A stretch of DNA of 64,000 bases, taken from contig NZ_QHHQ01000004.1 of NCBI RefSeq assembly GCF_003258595.1, positions 682,001 through 746,000 of the forward strand, given 5' to 3'. The notes beneath the pieces were generated by a model. It made no database searches. It worked only from the letters and a program-made list of their open reading frames with translations, and was not told the DNA's origin. Both the position numbers and the translations under genes were made by a program. Of the stretch, positions 53,427-64,000 are shown piece after piece. Within the stretch, counting starts at the first letter, position 1; the number at the start of each line of letters is the position of its first letter. This DNA comes from Acuticoccus sediminis (lineage in GTDB: Bacteria > Pseudomonadota > Alphaproteobacteria > Rhizobiales > Amorphaceae).

Positions 53427-55751
53427 ATGCGCCGTCCCCGTCTAGCCGCAGCCCTCGGGCTCGCCCTCCTGACGTCGGTGTCTGCCGGCCCCGCCTCGGC
53501 GCAGATCGAGCAGTACGCCAACATCGCGCAGGACGAGCCCCTGATGCTGGAGGCGGACGAGCTCGTCTACGACACCAACAGCGGCAACGCCGTGGCCCAG
53601 GGCCAGGTGTTCATCTCGTACGGCGGCTACCAGCTCTTCGCCAACCGCGTCGTCTACGAGAAGGCGACCGACCGCTTCTACGCGACCGGCGGCGCGCGCC
53701 TGGAGGAGCCGGACGGCAACATCGTCTTCGCCGAGTCGGTGCAGCTCTCCGACGACTTCAAGGAAGGCTTCCTCGACGGCCTGCGCGTCGACACGGTCTA
53801 CCGCACGCGCATCGCCGCCAACCACGCCGAGCGCAAGGGCACGGTCACGGTCTTCAACGAGGCCGGCTATACCGCCTGCTACACCTGCCGCCGCCGCCCG
53901 GACAAGGCGCCGAACTGGCAGATCCAGGCCCGCCGCATCGTCTACGACGAGGTGGACCGGACGCTGAAGTTCGAGGAGGCGCAGTTCGACCTCTTCGGGC
54001 AGACCGTCGCCGTCCTGCCGACCTTCAAGATCCCCGACCCGACGGTGCGGCGTCAGTCCGGCTTCCTGGTGCCGACGTTCATCGCCTCCAACCTCCTCGG
54101 CGTCGGCGCGCGCGTCCCCTATTACCAGACGCTGGGCCCGTCGGCGGACGTGACCGTGGCGGCGACGCCGCTGTCCTCCCAGGGCCTCTTCGGCGACATC
54201 GAGTACCGCCAGCGTCTCGCCAGCGGCGAGTTCATGGTGCGCGGCACGGGCATCTACCAGCTCGACCCCGGCGCATTCGAAGAGTCGAGCGGTAACCGCC
54301 GGTGGCGCGGCTCGATCTCGACCGAAGGCGACTTCGACATCAACAAGTACTGGAGCTGGGGCTGGGAATCGACGCTCACCACGGACCGGCTCTACCTGTC
54401 GGACTACAAGCAGGGCACCGGTGACCAGCTGACGGCTCCGTCGACGCTCTACCTCGACGGCCTCGGCGTCCGGAACCACTTCGAGGCGCGGCTGTGGGCG
54501 TTCCGCATCCTGCAGGACGACTACGATTCCAGCGAGCTCCTCGACCCCCCTGCCCCGTTCAGCCCCGTCGGCTCCAAGCTGCAGGGCAAGCAGGCCTACG
54601 TCCATCCGACGATCGACTACGAGGGCGTCTACGACGGCGCGGTGCTGTCCGGCGAACTCGCCTACAAGTTCAACGTCACGTCCCTGTCGCGGCAGGAGAC
54701 CGACGCGTTCGGCGCCATCGTCGACGGCACGCTGACGCCGCGCTTCCGCGGTGTCGAGGGCACCTTCTCGCGCGCCAGCGCCGAGGTGACGTGGCGCAAG
54801 CAGATGATCGCCCCGCTCGGCCAGGTGATCACGCCCTTCGCCGGGGCGCGCGGCGACTTCTACGTCCTCAACAACCGCGACCCGAACGTCACGGAGCTGA
54901 ACGACGACGCGTACCTGCGCGCCATGCCGTGGGTGGGCGTCAACTATCGCTGGCCGTGGCTGATCTCGTCGAGCTGGGGCACGCAGACCATCGAGCCGAT
55001 CGCCGAGCTGATCGTGCGGCCGGACGAAGGCTACATCGGCCGCCTGCCGAACGAGGACGCGCAGAGCGTGGTGTTCGAGGACACCAACCTGTTCGGCCCG
55101 ACGCGCTTCTCCGGCTACGACCGCGCGGAAGGCGGCATCCGCGGCACGCTCGGCGTGCGCTACACGGTGCAGACCTACACCGGCGGCTTCCTGACGGCGA
55201 TGGTCGGCCAGACCTACCAGCTCGCCGGCCGCAACTCCTACGCCGACCCGGACATCCTCGATTCCACCGGCAACTCCGGCCTGTCGACCGACCGGTCCGA
55301 CATCGTCGCCGCCCTGACGCTCGACACCAACGGCGGCCTCGCCGTCTCGGCCAAGGGCCGGTTCGACGAGTCCTCGCTGAGCCTGGAGCGCGCCGAGGTG
55401 TCGGCCTCCGCCCGGACCGGACCGCTGTCGACCCGCCTCGTCTACGCCTTCCTCGCCGCGCAGCCGGACCTCGGCCTGGTGGACGACCGCTCCGAAATCC
55501 ACGGTGCGGCCTCGCTGCGACTGTTCGACCGGGTGCGACTTTTCGGCCAGATGCGCTACGACCTTGAAGACAAGGACGTGATCCGCGAAGGCGTCGGCAT
55601 CGCCTACGACGACGACAGCATGTCGGTTTCTCTGGCATATTCAGAAGATTACAGCGGCGCGCCGGATGAACCGGTCGACAGAACGCTGTTCTTCCGGATC
55701 GGACTGAGGACCATCGGCGACGGCACGATCACCACCGGACTTGATAACTAA
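53427..55751 (+). CDS. lptD: LPS-assembly protein LptD
   Basis: A 774-residue outer-membrane beta-barrel that inserts LPS into the outer leaflet, working with LptE. It has a signal peptide (RPRLAAALGLALLTSVSAGP, cleavage near ASA-QI). The N-terminal OstA/LptA-like jellyroll runs ~25-180 ('LMLEADELVYDTNSGNAVAQ', 'AYTACYTCRRRPDKAPNW'-type Cys pair near 150). The barrel follows from 'PDPTVRRQSGFLVPTFIASN' to the C-terminus. Full length. It begins directly after the lptG stop codon. Confidence 0.95.
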   Translation: MRRPRLAAALGLALLTSVSAGPASAQIEQYANIAQDEPLMLEADELVYDTNSGNAVAQGQVFISYGGYQLFANRVVYEKATDRFYATGGARLEEPDGNIVFAESVQLSDDFKEGFLDGLRVDTVYRTRIAANHAERKGTVTVFNEAGYTACYTCRRRPDKAPNWQIQARRIVYDEVDRTLKFEEAQFDLFGQTVAVLPTFKIPDPTVRRQSGFLVPTFIASNLLGVGARVPYYQTLGPSADVTVAATPLSSQGLFGDIEYRQRLASGEFMVRGTGIYQLDPGAFEESSGNRRWRGSISTEGDFDINKYWSWGWESTLTTDRLYLSDYKQGTGDQLTAPSTLYLDGLGVRNHFEARLWAFRILQDDYDSSELLDPPAPFSPVGSKLQGKQAYVHPTIDYEGVYDGAVLSGELAYKFNVTSLSRQETDAFGAIVDGTLTPRFRGVEGTFSRASAEVTWRKQMIAPLGQVITPFAGARGDFYVLNNRDPNVTELNDDAYLRAMPWVGVNYRWPWLISSSWGTQTIEPIAELIVRPDEGYIGRLPNEDAQSVVFEDTNLFGPTRFSGYDRAEGGIRGTLGVRYTVQTYTGGFLTAMVGQTYQLAGRNSYADPDILDSTGNSGLSTDRSDIVAALTLDTNGGLAVSAKGRFDESSLSLERAEVSASARTGPLSTRLVYAFLAAQPDLGLVDDRSEIHGAASLRLFDRVRLFGQMRYDLEDKDVIREGVGIAYDDDSMSVSLAYSEDYSGAPDEPVDRTLFFRIGLRTIGDGTITTGLDN

Positions 55752-55800
55752 TGGCGATTGGCGCTACCTCGCATTGTCCCCTTTAGCGCAGAGTAACGCC

Positions 55801-56706
55801 ATGTTTCGCATCGTATGTTGCTTGGTTCTTGCCCTTTTCGTTGTGGCGCCCGCCTCGGCCCAGACCACCATCAAGGCGATCGTCAACGGCAAGCCCATCA
55901 CCAGCTATGATGTCCAGCAGCGAGAGCGCCTCCTTCGGGTCACCGGCGGCAAGGGCAACCTCAGCCGCGAGGCGCTGGACGAACTGATCGACGAGCGGCT
56001 CCAGCTCGAGGCCGCGGCGCAGAACCGCGTCAACGTCTCGACCGCCGCCGTCGACAACGCCATCGACAACATCGCCCAGCGCGTGAAGCTCAGCCCGTCG
56101 CAGCTCGCCCAGGCGCTCGGCCAGTCCGGCGTGAACATCCAGACGCTCCGGGACCGCATCAAGGCGCAGATCGCCCTCGCCCAGCTCACCCGCACGCGCT
56201 TCGGGTCCGCCCTCAAGGTGACGGACGCGGACCTTGTCGCCGCCCTTCTGAAGAAGAAGGACGCCGAGACGGTCATCGACTCGTTCGAGTACGACCTGAC
56301 CCGGGTGGTCGTGGCGCTGCCGGAGGATCCGTCCAGCGCGCGCATGGCCGAGGCCGAGCGCATCGCGAACTCCGTGCGCAGCAAGTTCTCCTCCTGCGAG
56401 ACGGGCCTGCCGATGGCCAAGCAGACGCGCGAGGTCGTCGTCCTCCCCTACGGCCGCCGCAGCCAGGCGGAGCTGTCGAGCCAGATTTCCGATGCACTCG
56501 AGGGCGTCGAGCATGGCAAGCTCTCCAAGCCCGTGCGCACGGGCGACGGCCTGATGATGCTCGCGGTCTGCAAGAAGACCGCCGTCCGCTCCACGAACGC
56601 CGCGATGCGCGCGCTGGAGCCGGAGATGCAGCAGGAGCGCAACGAGACCTTCACCCGGCAGTTCGTCCGCCAGCTCCGCCGCGACGCCGTGATCGAATAC
56701 CGCTGA
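55801..56706 (+). CDS. SurA-like periplasmic chaperone
   Basis: A 301-residue exported protein. The signal peptide is MFRIVCCLVLALFVVAPASA-Q. 'IKAIVNGKPITSYDVQQRER' followed by 'LRVTGGKGNLSREALDELID' and 'ERLQLEAAAQNRVNVSTAAV' is the SurA_N chaperone module (V-N-x-x-x-I-T-x-x-D). A recognisable parvulin PPIase core is weak, so it may act purely as a chaperone for beta-barrel proteins such as LptD. It lies 49 bp after lptD and 11 bp before rsmA. Confidence 0.82.
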   Translation: MFRIVCCLVLALFVVAPASAQTTIKAIVNGKPITSYDVQQRERLLRVTGGKGNLSREALDELIDERLQLEAAAQNRVNVSTAAVDNAIDNIAQRVKLSPSQLAQALGQSGVNIQTLRDRIKAQIALAQLTRTRFGSALKVTDADLVAALLKKKDAETVIDSFEYDLTRVVVALPEDPSSARMAEAERIANSVRSKFSSCETGLPMAKQTREVVVLPYGRRSQAELSSQISDALEGVEHGKLSKPVRTGDGLMMLAVCKKTAVRSTNAAMRALEPEMQQERNETFTRQFVRQLRRDAVIEYR

Positions 56707-56717
56707 CGGACCCGACG

Positions 56718-57620
56718 ATGACCACAAGCGCTCTCGCCGGCCTGCGGGAGCGGATCGACGGACTGCCGCCGCTGCGCGAAGTGGCGGCGGCCTCCCTGCC
56801 GGCCCGCAAGTCTCTCGGCCAGCACTTCCTGTTCGACCTCAACCTCACCGACAAGATCGCCCGCACCGCGCGGCCCGCCGGCGCGACGACCGAGGCCCCG
56901 CTCGAAGGGACCACGGTGGTCGAGGTCGGCCCCGGTCCGGGCGGCCTCACCCGCTCGCTCCTCAAGGCGGGCGCGAATGTCATCGCCATCGAGAAGGACC
57001 AGAGGGCGAGCGAGGTGCTGGCGCCCTTGATCGAGGCCGCAGACGGACGCCTGACGCTGATCACGGCGGACGCCCTGTCGGCCGACTGGACGGCGATCGC
57101 GCCGCCCGGGACGACGATCTGCGCCAATCTCCCCTACAACGTCGCGACACCCCTCATCGTGGACTGGCTGACCGGGCCGTGGCCGCCATGGTGGGCCAGC
57201 GCGACGGTGATGGTCCAGCGCGAGGTCGCCGACCGCATCGTCGCCGCGCCCGCCTCCGCCGACTACGGCCGCCTTTCCGTCCTGACCGGGGCGCGGGCAT
57301 TCGCGACGTCGGTCTTCGACGTGTCGCCGGCCGCGTTCGTGCCGCCGCCGAAGGTCTGGTCGAGCGTCGTGCGGATCGACCCCAAGCCGGACACCGGCGT
57401 GCCGCTGAAGGCGTTGGAGCGCGTGACGGCGGCCGCCTTCGGGCAGCGCCGCAAGATGCTGCGCTCGAGCCTCAAGGCGCTGACGCGCGAGCCGGAGACC
57501 CTCCTCGCCGCCGCCGGCATCGAGCCGACCGAGCGCGCCGAGCGGATCAGCGTCGAGGACTTTATCCGCCTCGCCCACGCCTGGGAGGCGACGAACGAAG
57601 ACACCCCGGCCGCGCGCTGA
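56718..57620 (+). CDS. rsmA: 16S rRNA dimethyladenosine transferase RsmA (KsgA)
   Basis: A 300-residue SAM-dependent methyltransferase that dimethylates two adjacent adenosines in the 3' end of 16S rRNA. 'ARKSLGQHFLFDLNLTDKIA' is the family start. 'TVVEVGPGPGGLTRSLLKAG' is SAM motif I, and 'TICANLPYNVATPLIVDWLT' holds the NLPY catalytic motif IV. The C-terminal domain begins at 'FDVSPAAFVPPPKVWSSVVR'. It is last in the lpt-surA transcript. pdxA, which often precedes rsmA in alphaproteobacteria, is absent. Confidence 0.96.
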   Translation: MTTSALAGLRERIDGLPPLREVAAASLPARKSLGQHFLFDLNLTDKIARTARPAGATTEAPLEGTTVVEVGPGPGGLTRSLLKAGANVIAIEKDQRASEVLAPLIEAADGRLTLITADALSADWTAIAPPGTTICANLPYNVATPLIVDWLTGPWPPWWASATVMVQREVADRIVAAPASADYGRLSVLTGARAFATSVFDVSPAAFVPPPKVWSSVVRIDPKPDTGVPLKALERVTAAAFGQRRKMLRSSLKALTREPETLLAAAGIEPTERAERISVEDFIRLAHAWEATNEDTPAAR

Positions 57621-57676
57621 CGCCGCCGGGGCCCGATGGCCGCACGCCGCCCCGGTCGCAGCGGACCGGCCCGCCT

Positions 57677-58714
57677 TCAGCCGACGCTGATGTCTCCGGC
57701 GAGCTTCTCGCCGACGCTGCGGTACTTGTTGGGCTTGCCGATCCGCGCCATGGCGTCGCGCGAGGCGAAGAGCAGCCAGATGAGCCGCCCGTCGACACCC
57801 GGGATCTCCGACGGGTCGGCCCCGTTCCACGGCAGGAATGGATTGCGCCGCAACATGCCGTGGATCGCCACCCGCGCGTTCGGCTTCTGCGCCGCGGTGC
57901 GGCGGTGGAAGCCGTAGGTATCGGCGACGACGAACGTGTTCGCCTTCACCGGCAGCGGCGTGACGGGCCGGTCGTACCCGAGCGCCTTTAGCCCCTCCTC
58001 GCTCATCCGGAAGGAGCCGCCCGCGTGGTGCTCGTTGTGGCCCGCCGAGGTCGCCTTGAGGGACTGCTCGTGCTCCCAGGCCAGCCGCTCGGGCGTCAGC
58101 CTGTGGGAGCCCGGCGCGAAGGCGAACGGGCCGTCCTCGATGTTCACGTCGTGCAGGAACAGCCAGAACTTGGCGGTCGGATGGAAGGTGTCGGCATGGA
58201 GCGTCACCTGAGGGTCCGGCCGGGACGGGTCCGGGTTCACCGCCACCGTCTGCAGCACGGGGTTGTACCCGCCGCTGCGGCCGGCCGCGTAGCCCGTCAG
58301 GTCGCGAAAGATCGGTGAACGCAGGTAGGACCGCACCTTCGCGCCGGCCGATCCGTCGGACACCGGGAGCGGCATCAGCCGGGTCGCGGTGTCGCCCTGG
58401 ACCATCTCCCAGGCCTTGCGCCGGTTCGCCTCGAGCTCCGCCGAGAACGCCTCGAAGAGCTCCGGCGGCAGGGCATTCTCGCGGATCACGTAGCCGTCGC
58501 GGTCGAAGGCCTCGCGCTCCGCCGGGTCGAGCTTCGCCGCCATCGCCGCGCGACGGCGGTTGCTCATCGCGTGCGACCGCTCGACGCGCCAGCGGTGCAG
58601 CCCGCGCTCGTTGAACTGCGCGGATCCGATCACGGGATTCGCGGTGAAATTCTTCTTGCTCGACAACACGGCGGGCGCCGCAAGTGTCATCGACAACGCT
58701 TCACGAGCTTTCAT
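57677..58714 (-). CDS. Phytanoyl-CoA dioxygenase (PhyH)-family protein
   Basis: A 345-residue Fe(II)/2-oxoglutarate-dependent oxygenase-like protein. The iron ligands fit H-x-D in 'VTLHADTFHPTAKFWLFLHD' and a distal His in 'TYGFHRRTAAQKPNARVAIH', with Arg after it to hold 2-oxoglutarate. 'LFLHDVNIEDGPFAFAPGSH' is the typical central strand. Substrate unknown. ATG 58714 has GAGGG ~10 nt upstream; ATG 58690 is possible. Convergent with rsmA. Confidence 0.82.
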   Translation of the reverse strand: MKAREALSMTLAAPAVLSSKKNFTANPVIGSAQFNERGLHRWRVERSHAMSNRRRAAMAAKLDPAEREAFDRDGYVIRENALPPELFEAFSAELEANRRKAWEMVQGDTATRLMPLPVSDGSAGAKVRSYLRSPIFRDLTGYAAGRSGGYNPVLQTVAVNPDPSRPDPQVTLHADTFHPTAKFWLFLHDVNIEDGPFAFAPGSHRLTPERLAWEHEQSLKATSAGHNEHHAGGSFRMSEEGLKALGYDRPVTPLPVKANTFVVADTYGFHRRTAAQKPNARVAIHGMLRRNPFLPWNGADPSEIPGVDGRLIWLLFASRDAMARIGKPNKYRSVGEKLAGDISVG

Positions 58715-58841
58715 GTCTGCTCGACCCTCAAGCCATGCAGGTTCAATCGAGGCCGGACTATAGCGGCAATTGCGCGTCCGTTAAATTCAACCAGATCAAC
58801 CGACCACAGTCAGGGTCGGTCCGGGGCGGTCGGCGCGGTGC

Positions 58842-59477
58842 TCAGCTCCCGGCGAGCGCGGGGATGATGCCGATCGTGCGCATCCCCTCGATCGCCGCGT
58901 CGACGGCGACGGCGGCGAGGATGAGCCCCATGACGCGGCTGATGATCGCCGCGCCCGTGTCGCCGATGACGCGCATGATCGGCCCGGCCGCCAGCATGAT
59001 GCCGAGCGTGATCGCCAGGACGACGGCCATCAGGACCGCCGTGATCGTCTGGTGCGGGACCGAGAAGCGGGCGTTGTCGGTGAGGATGACGATGGTGAGC
59101 ATCGCGCCCGGGGATGCGATGGACGGCATCGCGAGCGGGAAGACGGCGACGTCCGGTCCCTGCTCCGTCTCGAGGTCTTCCGCCGGCTTGCCCGGGCCGA
59201 AGATCATGTGCATCGCGAACATGAAGAGGACGATCGCGCCGGCGATCTGGAACGAGGCGAGCGGCAGGCCCAGCCCCTCCAGGACGATCTGGCCGACGAC
59301 GAGGAAGCCGAACAGCACGCAGAAGGCGATCAGGATCGCCTTCACCGCCGTCTTGCGGCGGCGGGCGGCGGTCATCCCCGCGGTGACCGCGACGAACACC
59401 GGCAGCGTGCCGATCGGGTCGATCACCACCCACATGATGATGAACTGTTCCTGGATGATGTCCAGCAGTGCGCCCAC
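58842..59477 (-). CDS. MarC-family integral membrane protein
   Basis: A 211-residue inner-membrane protein with six helices. 'EQFIIMWVVIDPIGTLPVFV' then AVTAGMTAARRRKTAVKA, 'GAIVLFMFAMHMIFG' and 'VAVFPLAMPSIASPGAMLTI' are MarC/UPF0056 signatures (the P-L-A-x-P-x-x-x-G-P/A motif). Function is not established; the early link to multiple antibiotic resistance was not upheld. The start is GTG 59477, with GAGGCGAGC directly upstream, giving the family's usual length; the open frame continues to 59678. Confidence 0.85.
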   Translation of the reverse strand: MGALLDIIQEQFIIMWVVIDPIGTLPVFVAVTAGMTAARRRKTAVKAILIAFCVLFGFLVVGQIVLEGLGLPLASFQIAGAIVLFMFAMHMIFGPGKPAEDLETEQGPDVAVFPLAMPSIASPGAMLTIVILTDNARFSVPHQTITAVLMAVVLAITLGIMLAAGPIMRVIGDTGAAIISRVMGLILAAVAVDAAIEGMRTIGIIPALAGS

Positions 59478-59619
59478 GCTCGCCTCGTCGTCTATTGGGC
59501 CTTCGCGGCCGGATGGGAGATGGCCTGACGGCCCGGATGGATGCGGCCCCGGAAAAGGGAGCCGTGGGGAGCGGGCGCCGCGGACGGGCGCCCGGCGGGG
59601 GCGGAAACCGGAGTCCAAA

Positions 59620-59651
59620 CAAACGAAGGGCCCCGTTGAACGAGGGCCCTT
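59620..59651 (-). terminator. Rho-independent terminator downstream of rpoC
   Basis: A perfect 8-bp stem AAGGGCCC / GGGCCCTT with a 10-nt loop. On the minus strand it is followed by CGTTTGTTTGG. It lies ~100 bp after the rpoC stop. Confidence 0.75.
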
Positions 59652-59684
59652 TGCAAGCGGGACCGCGGGGGTCCCCATGCGATC

Positions 59685-59705
59685 GGGGGCCCGGCACGGG
59701 CCCCC
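59685..59705. terminator. Second GC hairpin after rpoC
   Basis: A perfect 9-bp stem GGGGGCCCG / CGGGCCCCC with a 3-nt loop, 46 bp after the rpoC stop. No T-run; it may act with the next hairpin as a double terminator. Confidence 0.5.
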
Positions 59706-59750
59706 TCTCGTGATGTCAGGCGAGAACGCCGAGGCGGCGGGTGGCCGGGA

Positions 59751-63959
<4,209 letters not shown>

Positions 63960-63977
63960 ACGGCGACTCTCCTTTGC

Positions 63978-63992
63978 CCTCGCGTGTCGCGA
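63978..63992. promoter_or_regulatory. Short hairpin in the rpoC leader
   Basis: CTCGCG-N3-CGCGAG, a perfect 6-bp stem, 19 nt upstream of the rpoC start in the expected rpoB-rpoC spacer. It could be a processing or stabilising element. Confidence 0.35.
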
Positions 63993-64000
63993 GCCATTTT

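Overview
This is a very GC-rich chromosomal window from an alphaproteobacterium, most likely Hyphomicrobiales (Rhizobiales). The gene sets that point there are flgE-flgK beside fliI, pqqABCDE beside a NosP/NahK-type sensor pair, secG-pyrG, lptF-lptG-lptD-surA-rsmA, and a 1402-residue RpoC. Genus cannot be told from the window. No tRNA, rRNA, CRISPR array, prophage or transposase gene was recognised.

Layout. 1-3.9 kb (minus): flagellar export ATPase fliI, hook flgE and the start of flgK. 4.3-8.7 kb (mostly minus): a molybdopterin oxidoreductase, a DUF2141 exported protein, an unknown 307-residue protein and a GNAT acetyltransferase. 8.7-11.6 kb (plus): a MoxR AAA ATPase and a CoxE-like VWA protein, separated by a candidate 34-residue membrane microprotein and a ~190 bp nested palindrome. 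12-17 kb: a 678-residue exported protein with its own terminator, a membrane-anchored alpha/beta hydrolase that lacks the nucleophile Ser, a DUF1294 protein, and a PfkB sugar kinase preceded by three 28-bp-spaced palindromic sites. 17-21 kb: a glycosyltransferase, a flavin-reductase-like protein and a DHA2 MFS transporter.

21-29 kb is the most coherent module. pqqA-B-C-D-E (minus) makes the redox cofactor PQQ. Divergently transcribed are a LuxR-type response regulator, a FIST-domain (NosP-like) sensor and a NahK/ErcS-type hybrid kinase whose receiver domain has lost its phospho-acceptor Asp. A plausible reading is that the sensor and kinase signal through the LuxR regulator to control PQQ-dependent oxidation. 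No PQQ dehydrogenase lies in the window.

29-43 kb: a serralysin-like RTX protease, secG, pyrG, a small exported protein behind an AT-rich promoter, a TrkH-type K+ transporter, an M20 amidohydrolase plus amidase, a LysR/SDR divergent pair with a clear palindromic operator, and a 757-residue OmpA-family protein whose long repeat region comes from a 24-bp and an 87-bp tandem array. 42-51 kb (mainly minus): lpdA, a cupin, glyS, a trypsin-like protease, a GT4-type glycosyltransferase (plus), a second copy of the nested palindrome, then holC, a GST and pepA. 51-57.6 kb (plus): the outer-membrane LPS assembly operon lptF-lptG-lptD-surA-rsmA, without the pdxA that often sits before rsmA. 57.7-64 kb (minus): a phytanoyl-CoA-dioxygenase-like protein, MarC and rpoC.

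The observations most worth following are: (1) two copies of a nested palindromic element with conserved outer arms and tail but different, self-complementary inner stems; (2) the NosP/NahK/LuxR module with a degenerate receiver beside pqq; (3) the alpha/beta hydrolase without a nucleophile and with a histone-H1-like tail; (4) the palindrome array in front of the PfkB kinase.
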